NCBI GenBank assembly: GCA_963851295.1
Contig: CAWKOS010000008.1
Span: 186,001 to 250,000, forward strand
Reading direction: 5' to 3'
Length of the DNA: 64,000 nucleotides
Source of the DNA: JAOPZW01 sp963851295
GTDB lineage: Bacteria > Actinomycetota > Thermoleophilia > Solirubrobacterales > Solirubrobacteraceae
Part shown: piece by piece, positions 52,087 to 61,029 of the stretch
Numbering within the stretch: the first letter of the stretch is position 1
Layout: every line of letters starts with the position of its first letter
The notes under the pieces: model-generated
Seen by the model: the letters and a program-made list of their open reading frames with translations, nothing else
The model's database searches: none
What the model was told of the DNA's origin: nothing
Program-made: the position numbers and the translations under genes

Positions 52087-52497
52087 ATGCCCTACTTCAA
52101 GGATGCGGAGGACGTCTACGCGAACCTCGGGAAGCTCTTCGAGGACATCGTCGGCGACGGCGATCTGGCGCCGCGCTTCCAGAGCGCCGACACGGTCTTC
52201 CAGTACCGCATGCGCCGCCCCGACTCGCAGCTCACCGTCCAGGCGCTCGAGGGCTCCGAGCCGCGGGTGGACTTCGGGGTGACCGAGCTGCAGCCCGAGG
52301 TCATCCTGGCCATGGACGCCGACACCGCGCACCGCTTCTGGCTGGGGAAGGTCAACGTGACGGTGGCGCTCGCCCGGGGCCAGATCAGCGCCCGCGGCCC
52401 CGTGGCGAAGATCCTCAAGCTCGTGCCGCTGGTCAAGCCGGTGCAGGCGAAGTACGCGTCCCAGCTGGAGGCGGCGGGGCGCAGCGACCTGGCCTAG
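52087..52497 (+). CDS. SCP2 sterol-binding domain protein
   Basis: 136 aa consisting of one SCP2 domain: VFQYRMRRPDSQLTV, DTAHRFWLGKVNVTVALARGQ and a hydrophobic C-terminal helix with VKPVQAKY. Lipid carrier or lipid-binding role in the cytoplasm. Its TAG stop is followed directly by the CTA of the convergent VOC gene. Confidence 0.88.
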   Translation: MPYFKDAEDVYANLGKLFEDIVGDGDLAPRFQSADTVFQYRMRRPDSQLTVQALEGSEPRVDFGVTELQPEVILAMDADTAHRFWLGKVNVTVALARGQISARGPVAKILKLVPLVKPVQAKYASQLEAAGRSDLA

Positions 52498-52851
52498 CTA
52501 GGCGGGCTGCCACAGCTCGATCCGATTGCCCTCGGGGTCGGTGACCCAGCCGAAGCGACCGACACCCTCCATCTCCTGCGTCTCTCCAGCCACGTCCGCT
52601 CCCTTGGCGCGCAGCTGCGCGAGCGTCGCATCGAGGTCGCCGACCCGGAAGTTGATCATCGCCTGCTGGGCGCGGGACCCGAAGTAGTCGGTCTCGGACT
52701 CGAACGTCGCGAACACCGTCGGCCCGGCTTCCTGATGCCACAGGCCGTTCTCGTCGGCGTCGAGGCCCAGGCAATCGCGATACCACGCGCCCAGGGCCGC
52801 AGGGTCGGCGGCGCGCATGAAGTACCCGCCGATTCCGAGCACACGTTCCAT
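52498..52851 (-). CDS. VOC-family (glyoxalase-like) protein
   Basis: 117 aa with two beta-alpha-beta3 modules: GGYFMRAADPAALGAWYRDCLG at the start and FGWVTDPEGNRIELWQ at the end, with the conserved metal-ligand Glu. Substrate not predictable. It follows the epimerase gene by 19 nt on the same strand, so it may be the last gene of that operon. Confidence 0.9.
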   Translation of the reverse strand: MERVLGIGGYFMRAADPAALGAWYRDCLGLDADENGLWHQEAGPTVFATFESETDYFGSRAQQAMINFRVGDLDATLAQLRAKGADVAGETQEMEGVGRFGWVTDPEGNRIELWQPA

Positions 52852-52870
52852 GTCGCGATCTTAGGGGCCG

Positions 52871-53842
52871 TCATCGCCCGCTGACCGTCAGGCGCAGCGT
52901 CTCGCGCGCGTCGTGGCGCGGGCGCCAGCGCAGCAGCCGGCGCGCCTTGGAGGTGTCCATGAGCACCGGCCGGCGCAGGGCCTCGACCCACGTCGCCTCC
53001 TCGGGGAGGAAGGGCAGGTGGCGCACGAGCTCGGCCGCCGCCTCGACCGCGAGATGGGGCATCGGCACCGTGCGGTAGCCGAGCGCGTCGGCCACGTCGC
53101 GCATGTCGACCTCGCCGTCGGCGGCCAGGTTGTAGGCGCCGGGCTCGCCCCGGCCGAGGACGCCGGCGCGCAGCGCCAACGCGACGTCGTCGTGATGGAC
53201 GAGCTGGAAGCTCACGCCCGGGTCGGGAAGCACGCCGATGGCGCCCGCCAGCGACGAGAGCGGGGCGGGCAGGCGGTCGGGCCAGCGCGCCTGCTCGACG
53301 AGCGCGGGCGCGTCGGGGCCCGCGACGATGCAGGGGCGGAAGATCCACGGGTCCGTCTCTCCGCCGCCGAGCGCCTCGTCGAGGACCTCCTCGACCTCGG
53401 CCTTGTGGGCCGAGTAGGGGTGGCGGGCGTGGCCGAGCGCGGGGACGTCCTCGGTGATGAGGCCGTCGAGGTCCTCGGGGAAGCCGTAGGCCGCCACCGA
53501 GCTCGAGTAGACCAGGCGCTTCGCCTTCGCCGCCACCGCCGCCTCGAAGACGTTGCGCGAGCCCTCGACGTTGACGTGGCGCGTCTCGTCGCTGGCCTTC
53601 AGGACGACGAAGGCGAGGTGCACGACGACGTCGGCGCCCTCGACGAGGCTCTCGACCGACGCGCGGTCCAGAACGTCGCCGCGCCGGTACTCGGTGCGCT
53701 TCCAGCCGTGGGCCGCCGGGTCGAAGGGCCGGCGCGCCATCCCGACGATGCGCCCGACCTCGCGCGAGCGCTCCAGCGCGCGCATGAACGAGCGGCCGAT
53801 CTCCCCCGTCGGGCCGGTGACCGCGACGGTGAGGCCGGCCAT
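52871..53842 (-). CDS. NAD-dependent epimerase/dehydratase (extended SDR)
   Basis: 323 aa. VTGPTGEIGRSFMRAL is the N-terminal nucleotide motif, VVHLAFV and YSSSVAAYG follow, with active-site Tyr-x3-Lys as YSAHK. The C-terminal part has WRPRHDARETL as in sugar epimerases, but the substrate is unknown. Start ATG overlaps the stop of the upstream PNPOx-like gene by one base. Confidence 0.9.
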   Translation of the reverse strand: MAGLTVAVTGPTGEIGRSFMRALERSREVGRIVGMARRPFDPAAHGWKRTEYRRGDVLDRASVESLVEGADVVVHLAFVVLKASDETRHVNVEGSRNVFEAAVAAKAKRLVYSSSVAAYGFPEDLDGLITEDVPALGHARHPYSAHKAEVEEVLDEALGGGETDPWIFRPCIVAGPDAPALVEQARWPDRLPAPLSSLAGAIGVLPDPGVSFQLVHHDDVALALRAGVLGRGEPGAYNLAADGEVDMRDVADALGYRTVPMPHLAVEAAAELVRHLPFLPEEATWVEALRRPVLMDTSKARRLLRWRPRHDARETLRLTVSGR

Positions 53843-54582
53843 CAGCGTCCGCTGCTTGCGTGCTCGGCGGCCCCGACGAGGCCGTGCGGGCGCAGGACGA
53901 AGCGCCCGCCCAGCTCCTCGAGGTCGCCGACGACGTCGAAGCAGCGCCCGGCCTCGTGGGCGCACAGGCAGGCCAGGCCCGGCTCGATCGGCGCGCCGAC
54001 CGGGTCGGCCTCGATGCGCACCAGGCGGCCCTCGCGGTCGGCCCGGACGGGCACGCGGATGGCGAACGGGAAGCCGTCGGGGCCCACGACGGCGAGCACG
54101 GCGGTCGGGTGAGCGGCGCCCAGCGCGTCGAGGCGCTCGTCCCAGGCCACCGGGCCGCCCTCGGGGGCCGGGTGCTCGACCTCGGGCTCCTCGTTGCGGG
54201 CCGAGCGGACCTCCTCGACGTGGGCGTCGAAGAGCTCGGGCTCGGCCTCGGCGTCGGCCGCTCGCCACACGTAGATGCGCTCCGGGCGCACGTGGACGTC
54301 GACCTTCGGCGCGCCCCGGTCCTCGACCTTCGCCGTGCCCTGCACGAGCACCATCGGCGCGCCCTCCGAGAAGAGCAGCGCCACGTGGGCGTCGGCCACG
54401 CTGTCGCCGGCCTGGTCGATGTCGCCGCGCACGACGCTCACGTCGATGCAGCCCACGTCGGCGTGGTAGCGCGGCGCCAGCGGCCACACGACCGGGTGCG
54501 CGCCGCGGTCCACCGTCACGAACTCGGCCGTCGCCGAGCGCGCGAAGACCTCGAGGAGCTCTTCAGGCAGCGACCCCTTCAT
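53842..54582 (-). CDS. Pyridoxamine-phosphate-oxidase-like (flavin split-barrel) protein
   Basis: 246 aa. Residues 1-130 form a PNPOx-like split barrel (TAEFVTVDRGAHPVVWPL, ALLFSEGAPMVLVQGTAKV). A second half with AVLAVVGPDGFPFAIRVPV resembles another split-barrel repeat. May bind FMN, F420 or heme. ATG at 54582 is preferred to the longer frame because MKGSLPEEL is the usual N-terminus. Coupled to the epimerase gene. Confidence 0.82.
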   Translation of the reverse strand: MKGSLPEELLEVFARSATAEFVTVDRGAHPVVWPLAPRYHADVGCIDVSVVRGDIDQAGDSVADAHVALLFSEGAPMVLVQGTAKVEDRGAPKVDVHVRPERIYVWRAADAEAEPELFDAHVEEVRSARNEEPEVEHPAPEGGPVAWDERLDALGAAHPTAVLAVVGPDGFPFAIRVPVRADREGRLVRIEADPVGAPIEPGLACLCAHEAGRCFDVVGDLEELGGRFVLRPHGLVGAAEHASSGR

Positions 54583-54619
54583 GACCGCCGCGATCCTAGC
54601 GCTCGGCGCCCGCACTGGT

Positions 54620-54625
54620 TAGAGT
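54620..54625 (+). promoter_or_regulatory. Putative -10 of the tyrosinase gene
   Basis: TAGAGT lies 6 nt before the ATG at 54632, with no ribosome-binding site, consistent with leaderless expression. Confidence 0.4.
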
Positions 54626-54631
54626 CGGCTC

Positions 54632-55472
54632 ATGGCGACCGGAGCCCCGTCGCCGCAGCACGCGTCGGTGCCGATTCGGTTCCGCCCGAACGTCACCGAC
54701 CTGACGCCGACCCAGCTCGCAGAGCTCCGGGCCGCCTTCCACGACGTCCAGCAGATCAGCGACGACCGCGGCTATCAGTACTTCGCCGGGGTCCACGGGC
54801 TGCCGCTGCCCGCGTGGTGCGACCTCAACGGCCACGGCACGCCGACCTTCCTGCACTGGCACCGCGCCTACCTGTGGCGCTTCGAGCGCGCGCTGCGGGC
54901 CACCGGCCACGACGTGATGCTGCCGTGGTGGGACTGGGTGGCGACGCCGGAGATCCCGGCCGCCTACAAGGCGGCGAAGGGGGCGGACGGCAAGGCCAAC
55001 CCGCTGCGCTCGGTGCGGATCAACCCCGTCGCGCTCCAGCAGGGCAAGAACGCGCCGCCGGGCTCGAGCACGCTCGAGCTCTCCAGCCGCCGCACGACCT
55101 TCCGCGAGCCCGGGCGCCCGGGCACGCAGCTGCCGACCAAGGCTGACATCGACGAGGTGCTCGGCTATCCGGACTTCTCGCGCTTCACGAGCAACCTCGA
55201 GGACTGGCACGGCCAGATCCACGTCTGGGTGGGCGGCCACATGGGCGACATCGCCTACGCCGCCTACGACCCGATCTTCTGGGCCCACCACACGATGATC
55301 GACCGCCTCTGGCGCATCTGGCAGCTCAACCACCACAGCGCCAGCCTGCCCCGCGAGCCTGACCGACCTCGTCATGCAGCCCTTCCACATGACGGCCGCG
55401 AGGACCATCGAGGTCGCGGCGCTCGGCTACGACTACGCGATCACCGCCACCGACATCCCCGTGAGGCATTGA
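54632..55472 (+). CDS. Tyrosinase (type 3 copper), C-terminus shifted by one base
   Basis: Copper monooxygenase acting on phenols. CuA site: FLHWHRAYLWRFERAL preceded by VHGLPLPAW; CuB site: DWHGQIHVWVGG and DPIFWAHHTMIDRLW. After LNHHSASLPRE the frame turns into Arg/His-rich shadow sequence, while the neighbouring frame from 55359 reads LTDLVMQPFHMTAARTI and AALGYDYAIT, the usual end of the catalytic domain, then stops at 55472. One extra C in the CC at 55358-55359 explains this. Uncorrected, the frame runs on into the next gene to 55984 as a 450-aa fusion. Either a real indel or a sequencing error. Confidence 0.8.
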
Positions 55473-55474
55473 CG

Positions 55475-55984
55475 ATGGACCGGTTCACCTCAGACGCGAT
55501 CGAGCTCGCGCCGAGCATCGCCGCCGGCGACTTCGAGGCCGCGGACCTCATCTTCTACGGCGTCGACGCGAGCTGGAACTCCTACACGGCCCGCGTCTTC
55601 CTCGACGCGCCGCGGAGCAGGAAGCCCGACACGTCGCCCGACCGCCAGGACCGCTACGCGGGCTTCTTCACGATCTTCGGGCACGGCGGCTGCGTGGGCG
55701 ACGAGGGCCACTGCGAGCCCGGCCACGAGGACCGCGACGCCTTCGACACTCGTCCCGAGCATGGGCTGACGCCGCACACCAAGACGGTCGACATCACCCG
55801 CGCGCTGCGCGAGCACGGCGGCGGCCCGCTGGTGGTGACCGTCCTCGCGGTGGTGCCGTCGAAGGACAGCGCGCAGCTCGCCGACGTCATGCGCTTCACC
55901 GGGATGCGCCTGGCGACCTACCGCGGGACCGCGGCCGCCGCCGAGGCGGTCGCCAGCCAGGCCAGCGCGCGCCTGGTCCGCTGA
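55475..55984 (+). CDS. Tyrosinase-associated C-terminal/cap-like protein
   Basis: 169 aa from the ATG at 55475, two nt after the corrected tyrosinase stop, with GTGAGG about 10 nt upstream. Beta-rich: DLIFYGVDASWNSYTARVFL and YAGFFTIFGHGGCVGDEGHC resemble the C-terminal beta-sandwich that shields the active site in many polyphenol oxidases, here as a separate protein. It may act as a caddie-like copper or folding partner. No signal peptide is visible in either protein. Confidence 0.65.
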   Translation: MDRFTSDAIELAPSIAAGDFEAADLIFYGVDASWNSYTARVFLDAPRSRKPDTSPDRQDRYAGFFTIFGHGGCVGDEGHCEPGHEDRDAFDTRPEHGLTPHTKTVDITRALREHGGGPLVVTVLAVVPSKDSAQLADVMRFTGMRLATYRGTAAAAEAVASQASARLVR

Positions 55985-56022
55985 GCGCAGGCCGGCACCC
56001 CGCCCGGCCGGCTCTTGGCCGC

Positions 56023-56964
56023 TTAGCTCGCGCAGCGCACGTCCGGTCCGCGGAACAGCCGCGGGCATGCGGGAAGGCGCGCGTGGTCGCGCCCGGCGCG
56101 GACGACGGCGTCCACGGCGCGGACCACGACCTGCGGCTCTCCCTGGGGTCCCATGACGGAGTGGTCGCTGCGCACGGCGACGACGTGGAGGTGGTCGGGG
56201 GAGAGTGCGGCGAGCTCGTCCTGCATGGTCGCCCACTGGCGGTCCAGGCTCTGCGCCAGGCGCCGGGGCGCGCGGCCCCACTCGTCGCGGTGGCTCCCGG
56301 CGGTGACCACGGCCAGCGGGGTGGCGCCCAGGCTCGTGACGCGGGCGGCGAGCGCCTCGCCCGCGCCCAGATCGACGCCGTCGCGCACGGGCGTGGCGAC
56401 CATGCGGCGGACCGCGCGCAGCTGCGACGGCGGCCAGATCGCGAGCTGGCGGCGCGTCTGCGCGCGCCCCATGGCGTCGACGAGGACGACCCCGGCCGTC
56501 TCGTCGGGGTGGGCGTGGGCGAACAGGCGCGCCAGCAGCCCGCCGTAGGAATGGCCCACGAGCACGTACGGCGGGGGCAGGCGGGCGCTCGCGAGCAGGC
56601 GCTGCAGGTCGGAGATCTCGGCGCGCGCGTCGTGGACGCCGCGGCGCCCGACGCTGTTGCCCAGCCCCGCGCGATCGTACGAGCAGGTCCGCGTCATCCG
56701 TCCAAGCTGCGGCTGCACCTCGCTCCAGTTGTTCACGTCGCCGCCGAAGCCGGCCTCCAGCACGACGGTCGGGCTGCCCGATCCGATGCACCGCATGAAG
56801 AGGCTGCGACCACCGCCGATCGCCACGAGCTTCCCGGGGCCGCTCATGACCACGGGGTTGTTGGGGCCCGTCGCGGACGAGGCGCTCTGGACCTTCGAGC
56901 CGTGTCCGCCACAGCCGGCGACCAGGGCCGACGCCAGCAGGGCCCAGGCGATCCGGCGCGCCAC
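56023..56964 (-). CDS. Alpha/beta-hydrolase lipoprotein
   Basis: 313 aa. Lipobox LVAGC at residues 14-18, a Ser/Gly linker, then an alpha/beta-hydrolase domain with VLEAGFGGDVNNWSEVQP, CSYDRAGLGNS and nucleophile elbow VGHSYGGLLAR. Catalytic His likely in SDHSVMGPQGEP. Predicted to be anchored outside the membrane; substrate unknown. GTG start. Confidence 0.9.
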   Translation of the reverse strand: MARRIAWALLASALVAGCGGHGSKVQSASSATGPNNPVVMSGPGKLVAIGGGRSLFMRCIGSGSPTVVLEAGFGGDVNNWSEVQPQLGRMTRTCSYDRAGLGNSVGRRGVHDARAEISDLQRLLASARLPPPYVLVGHSYGGLLARLFAHAHPDETAGVVLVDAMGRAQTRRQLAIWPPSQLRAVRRMVATPVRDGVDLGAGEALAARVTSLGATPLAVVTAGSHRDEWGRAPRRLAQSLDRQWATMQDELAALSPDHLHVVAVRSDHSVMGPQGEPQVVVRAVDAVVRAGRDHARLPACPRLFRGPDVRCAS

Positions 56965-57020
56965 GGCCCAAGTCTGGACCCGTGGCGGCCGCGCCGCAAG
57001 GGGTCAGCCGGCGCGGGTAT

Positions 57021-57653
57021 CTAGTCGTCGTAGCCGGGTTCGCCGGGGAGCACGACGCGGGCGGTCTCGCCCTCGGTGACCACGCGCGGCTGCACGGGAC
57101 CGACCTCGCGGCCGCCGGCGTACTCCAGCAGCTCGTCGGCGCTGGCGAAGGCGCCGAGCTGCTCGAGGTGCTTGATCGTCGGGAAGACGAGCTCGATCTC
57201 GCCGCGGGCGTTCGCGGCGAGCGCCGCGGCGGGCGTGAACCAGCCCTGGTCGACGATCTCGTCGCCGTCGACCCGCGGCTCCTGGCCGTCGGGCAGCGAG
57301 GCGAGGAAGAAGTGCGTGTCGAAGCGCACGACGACCTCGGCGGGCGTGATCCAGCGCGAGAACTTGACGAGCGCGGCCGGGTCGTCGAGCTCGATGCCGG
57401 CCTCCTCCTGCAGCTCGCGGACCGCGGCGATCCGATGGGCGCCGTCGCCCTCGCCCTCGTGCGCGTCGACGGCGCCGCCCGGGAAGACCCAGACGCCGCC
57501 CATGAAGCGCGCCTGCGGGGTCCGCCGCACGAGCAGCACCTCGAGCGCGTCGGCGCCGCCGCGCAGCACGATCACGGTGGCCGCCTGGCGCGGAGGGGTC
57601 TCCTGCCCGCTGGTGTTCAGCTCCTCGCCGGGCGGGGGACGGTCGAACTGCAC
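57021..57653 (-). CDS. NUDIX hydrolase
   Basis: 210 aa. The Nudix box appears as GGAVDAHEGEGDGAHR followed by AAVRELQEEAGI, with a short insertion between the Gly and the REx2EE part, as in NUDT19/peroxisomal CoA-hydrolase-like members. Hydrolyses nucleoside diphosphate derivatives; the exact substrate is unclear. GTG start placed 7 nt after a -10 that is part of a shared palindromic promoter. Confidence 0.9.
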   Translation of the reverse strand: MQFDRPPPGEELNTSGQETPPRQAATVIVLRGGADALEVLLVRRTPQARFMGGVWVFPGGAVDAHEGEGDGAHRIAAVRELQEEAGIELDDPAALVKFSRWITPAEVVVRFDTHFFLASLPDGQEPRVDGDEIVDQGWFTPAAALAANARGEIELVFPTIKHLEQLGAFASADELLEYAGGREVGPVQPRVVTEGETARVVLPGEPGYDD

Positions 57654-57658
57654 GACGT

Positions 57659-57672
57659 GAAAGGTACCTTTC
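57659..57672. promoter_or_regulatory. Symmetric bidirectional promoter of the NUDIX and rubredoxin genes
   Basis: GAAAGGTACCTTTC is a perfect 14-bp palindrome and the only AT-rich spot in the 24-bp intergenic gap. It contains TACCTT on both strands (57665-57670 plus, 57666-57661 minus), and each copy lies exactly 7 nt from the start codon it faces. It could also be an operator. Confidence 0.55.
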
Positions 57673-57677
57673 GGCCC

Positions 57678-57860
57678 ATGAGCGAGACGACCACCGCGCA
57701 GAAGTGGATCTGCGACTCCTGCGGGTTCATCTACGACCCGGCAGACGGCGACCCCGACGGGGGCATCCCGCCCGGCACCGCGTTCGACGACATCCCGGAC
57801 ACCTGGTTCTGTCCCGTGTGCGGCGCCCGCAAGCGCGACTTCACGCCCTACGAGGACTGA
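57678..57860 (+). CDS. Rubredoxin
   Basis: 60 aa, one Fe(Cys)4 centre: WICDSCGFIYDP and FCPVCGARKRDF supply the four ligands, and DIPDTWFCP is typical. Small cytoplasmic electron carrier, perhaps for an alkane hydroxylase or peroxide reduction system elsewhere. A leaderless start is likely. Its stop overlaps the next ATG. Confidence 0.95.
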   Translation: MSETTTAQKWICDSCGFIYDPADGDPDGGIPPGTAFDDIPDTWFCPVCGARKRDFTPYED

Positions 57861-58234
57861 TGGCCAAGCCGCGCCCCGTCGACCGGACGCTGGCCACGCG
57901 CAAGCTGCTGGCCGCGGCCCGCGGCGCGCGCCTGTGCTACGGCGAGCCGGTGCACGTCGACGGGCGCACGGTGATCCCCGTCGCGCGCGTGCGGGCCGCG
58001 GGCGGCATGGGCCGCAACGGCGGCGGCGGGCGCCTCGACGCGGTCCCGGTGGGCTTCATCGAGGTCTCGGCCGCCGGGGCGCGCTTCGAGGCCATCGGCG
58101 GCCCGCCGGCGTCGGGCGCGCGGGCGCTCGCGGCGGGCGGCGCGGCCCTGGGCGGCCTGATCGCGGCCGCCGCCTTCAGGCGGCAGCGGCGAGCGCTTGG
58201 GAGGCCGTCGCGGCCGAGATCGCTGCCGCGGTGA
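57860..58234 (+). CDS. GerW/YtfJ-like sporulation-family protein
   Basis: 124 aa. GEPVHVDGRTVIPVARVRAAGG then GRNGGGGRLDAVPVGFIEV matches the GerW (YtfJ) domain pattern, with a C-terminal hydrophobic Ala/Gly segment (residues 88-105) that could be a membrane helix. Present in many non-sporulating actinobacteria with unknown role. The last 59 bp overlap the convergent bioA gene. Confidence 0.8.
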   Translation: MAKPRPVDRTLATRKLLAAARGARLCYGEPVHVDGRTVIPVARVRAAGGMGRNGGGGRLDAVPVGFIEVSAAGARFEAIGGPPASGARALAAGGAALGGLIAAAAFRRQRRALGRPSRPRSLPR

Positions 58235-59483
58235 TCTCCACCAGCCGGCGCAGCTCGGCCGGCTGGATCGAGAGCGGGGGCATGAGGACGACGGTGTCGC
58301 CCAGCGGGCGGATGATCGCTCCGCGGGCGCGCGCCTCCAGCGTCACCCGGTGCCCGATGCGCGCCTCGAGCGGGAAGCCGTCGAGCTCGATGCCGACCAT
58401 GAAGCCGCGGCGGCGCACCTCGCGCACGCCGGGCAGGCGCTCGACGTGCTCGGCGAGCACGTCGCCGAGGAGCTCGATCTTGGGCTGCAGGCGCTCGAGC
58501 GTGCGCTCCTGCTCGAAGACCCGCAGGGTCGCCAGCCCCGCCGCGCAGGCCAGCGGGTTGCCCGTGTACGTGTGGCCGTGGAAGAAGGTCCGCAGCTCCT
58601 CGTGGCGGCCGAGGAAGCCCTCGTAGATCCGCTCGGTCGTGAGCGTCGCCGCGAGCGGCAGGTAGCCGCCGGTCAGCCCCTTGGCCACGCACATGAGGTC
58701 GGGCGCGACGCCCTCGTGCTCGCAGGCGAACATCGTCCCCGTGCGCCCGAAGCCTGTGGCGACCTCGTCGCAGATGAGGAAGACGCCGAACTCGTCGCAC
58801 AGCTCGCGGACGGCGCGCAGATAGCCGTCGGGCGCGACGTGGATGCCCGCCGCGCCCTGCACGAGCGGCTCGACGATGACCGCGGCGCAGCGATCCGCGT
58901 GCTCGGTCAGCAGCGCGCGCATCGCCTCGACGTCGCCGGGCTCCGCCTGCAGGGCGTCGAAGAGCAGCGGGCGGTAGAGCGAGTGGAAGAGCTCGATCCC
59001 GCCCACCGAGACCGAGCCGAGCGTGTCGCCGTGGTAGCTGTTGCGCAGGCAGACGAAGCCCGAGCGCCACCACTCCCCGCGCTGATGGTGCCACTGGTAG
59101 GCCATCTTCAGCGCGATCTCGCACGCCGTCGAGCCGCTGTCGGAGAAGAAGACGCGGCTCAGCCCGTCGGGCGCGAGGTCGACGAGCGCCTTGGCCAGCT
59201 TGGCCGCCGGCGCGTGCGAGAGCCCGAGCATCGTCGAGTGCGCGACGCGGTCGAGCTGGTCCTTGATCGCGATGTCGATGGCCGGGTGGCGGTGGCCGTG
59301 GACGTTGCACCACAGCGAGGAGACGCCGTCGATGTAGGCGTTGCCCTCGGTGTCGTAGAGCGTCGTGTCGTCGGCGCGCTCGATGATCGGGAAGTCCTCC
59401 TCCATCCACCCCTGCTGCTGGGTGAAGGGGTGCCAGAGGTGCTGGCGGTCGAGGTCGGCGAGCTCGGCGGCGGACATCGGCAT
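58176..59483 (-). CDS. bioA: Adenosylmethionine-8-amino-7-oxononanoate aminotransferase
   Basis: 435 aa class III aminotransferase of biotin synthesis: converts KAPA to DAPA using SAM as amino donor. N-terminal DRQHLWHPFTQQ, GVSSLWCNVHGHRHP, the GSTACEIALKMAYQ PLP-phosphate region, catalytic Lys in CVAKGLTGGYLPLAA and FFHGHTYTGNPLA are diagnostic. ATG at 59483 (MPMSAAEL) is used. bioD and bioF lie 3.5 kb further on the same strand, separated by unrelated genes. Confidence 0.95.
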   Translation of the reverse strand: MPMSAAELADLDRQHLWHPFTQQQGWMEEDFPIIERADDTTLYDTEGNAYIDGVSSLWCNVHGHRHPAIDIAIKDQLDRVAHSTMLGLSHAPAAKLAKALVDLAPDGLSRVFFSDSGSTACEIALKMAYQWHHQRGEWWRSGFVCLRNSYHGDTLGSVSVGGIELFHSLYRPLLFDALQAEPGDVEAMRALLTEHADRCAAVIVEPLVQGAAGIHVAPDGYLRAVRELCDEFGVFLICDEVATGFGRTGTMFACEHEGVAPDLMCVAKGLTGGYLPLAATLTTERIYEGFLGRHEELRTFFHGHTYTGNPLACAAGLATLRVFEQERTLERLQPKIELLGDVLAEHVERLPGVREVRRRGFMVGIELDGFPLEARIGHRVTLEARARGAIIRPLGDTVVLMPPLSIQPAELRRLVEITAAAISAATASQALAAAA

Positions 59484-59535
59484 CGTGCGCCGCAAGCTAG
59501 CTCCGCTCGCGGACGAACCGCCTAGCCTGTGGGGG

Positions 59536-61029
59536 GTGCCGGGCCGTCGTATCGAGGTCATCGCGGCGGTGGTCGGCGCCGCGTCCCTCGGCGCCGAGAT
59601 CGCCGCAGCGCGCCTCCTGGCGCCGTGGTTCGGCGCTTCCACGGTGGTGTGGGCGAACACGATCGCGACCGTGCTCGTCGCGCTCAGCATCGGCTATTGG
59701 GTCGGCGGCCGGCTGGCCGACCGCGACCCCACGCTCGCGGGCCTGAGCCGGATCGTGCTGGGCGCCTCGGCGCTGCTGGCGCTGGTGCCCTTCGTCGCCG
59801 CGCCCTTCCTGCGGGTCTCGGTGCAGGCGCTGGATCGCGTCGAGGCGGGCGCCTTCGTCGGCTCGCTGCTCGGGGTGCTGGCGCTCGTGGCCGTGCCCGT
59901 CATGCTCCTGGGGGCCGTCGCGCCCTACGCGGTGCGCCTGAGCGTCACGACGGTCGAGGAGGCCGGGCGCGTCACGGGCCGGCTCTACGCGATCTCGACG
60001 GGCGGCTCGCTCGTCGGCACCTTCCTCAGCGCGCTCCTGCTCATCCCGCTCGTGGGCACGCGCCGCACCTTCCTGGCCTTCGCGCTGGCCCTCGCGCTCG
60101 TGGCGGTCCCCGCCCTCTCGCGGCGCTTCGTGCTGGCGCCGGTCGGGGTCGCGCTGCTGCTGGCGATCCCGGTCGGGACGGTCAAGGCGACCGGCGACGC
60201 GCGGGTGATCTGGGACAGGGAGACCGAGTACCAGTACGCGCGGGTCACCGAGCGCCCGAACGGCGAGCGGCGCCTGGAGCTCAACGAGGGCCAGGCCGTG
60301 CACTCGGTCTACCGCCCGGGCGAGTGGCTGACCCACGACTACTGGGACGAGATGCTCGTCCTGCCCTTCGCGACGCGGCCGCGGCCGCCGCGCTCGGTGG
60401 CGATCCTCGGCAACGCCGCGGGGACCACCGCCCGCGCCTACGGCCACTTCTTCCCGGCCGCGAGGGTCGACGGCGTGGAGATCGACCCGGCGCTGACCGA
60501 CGTCGGCCGCCGGCTCTTCGACCTCCACGGGCCCAACCTGCACCTGCACGCGGCCGACGCGCGGCCCTTCCTGCGCCGGGCGACGCGGCGCTGGGACGTC
60601 ATCGTCGTCGACGCCTACCGCCAGCCGTACATCCCCTTCTACCTGACCACCCGCGAGTTCTTCGGCGAGGTGCGCGACCACCTGACGGCGGGCGGCACGG
60701 TGCTCGTCAACGTCGGCCATCCCGACGGCTCGGACCGCCTGGAGAAGGTCCTCGGCGCGACGATGGGGACGGCCTTCTCCACCGTCCTGCGCGACGCGGT
60801 CAAGGACACGAACACCGTCCTGCTGGGGACCGACGCGACGGCGTCGGCGCGGACCATGCGCGCGGCGACGCGCACGCAGCCGCCCGACCTCGCGGCGGTG
60901 ACCGCGGCCGCCGCCGGCCGGCTCGAGCCGGCGTTGCCCGGCGGGGACGTCTACACCGACGATCGCGCGCCCGTCGAGTGGCTGATCGACGCCTCGATCG
61001 TCAAGGTCGCCGCGGACGGAGGTCGCTGA
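59536..61029 (+). CDS. Membrane-fused spermidine synthase-like protein
   Basis: 497 aa. Residues 1-205 contain about seven TM helices with LGAEIAAARLLAPWFG and a GRLYAISTGGSLVGT motif. Residues 215-470 form a spermidine-synthase-like Rossmann domain with SVAILGNAAGTTARAYGHFF, VDGVEIDPALTDVGRR and WDVIVVDAYRQPYIPF. The Gly-rich nucleotide loop is atypical (GNAAGTT) and no polyamine genes adjoin, so true aminopropyl transfer is unproven. GTG start. Confidence 0.88.
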   Translation: MPGRRIEVIAAVVGAASLGAEIAAARLLAPWFGASTVVWANTIATVLVALSIGYWVGGRLADRDPTLAGLSRIVLGASALLALVPFVAAPFLRVSVQALDRVEAGAFVGSLLGVLALVAVPVMLLGAVAPYAVRLSVTTVEEAGRVTGRLYAISTGGSLVGTFLSALLLIPLVGTRRTFLAFALALALVAVPALSRRFVLAPVGVALLLAIPVGTVKATGDARVIWDRETEYQYARVTERPNGERRLELNEGQAVHSVYRPGEWLTHDYWDEMLVLPFATRPRPPRSVAILGNAAGTTARAYGHFFPAARVDGVEIDPALTDVGRRLFDLHGPNLHLHAADARPFLRRATRRWDVIVVDAYRQPYIPFYLTTREFFGEVRDHLTAGGTVLVNVGHPDGSDRLEKVLGATMGTAFSTVLRDAVKDTNTVLLGTDATASARTMRAATRTQPPDLAAVTAAAAGRLEPALPGGDVYTDDRAPVEWLIDASIVKVAADGGR

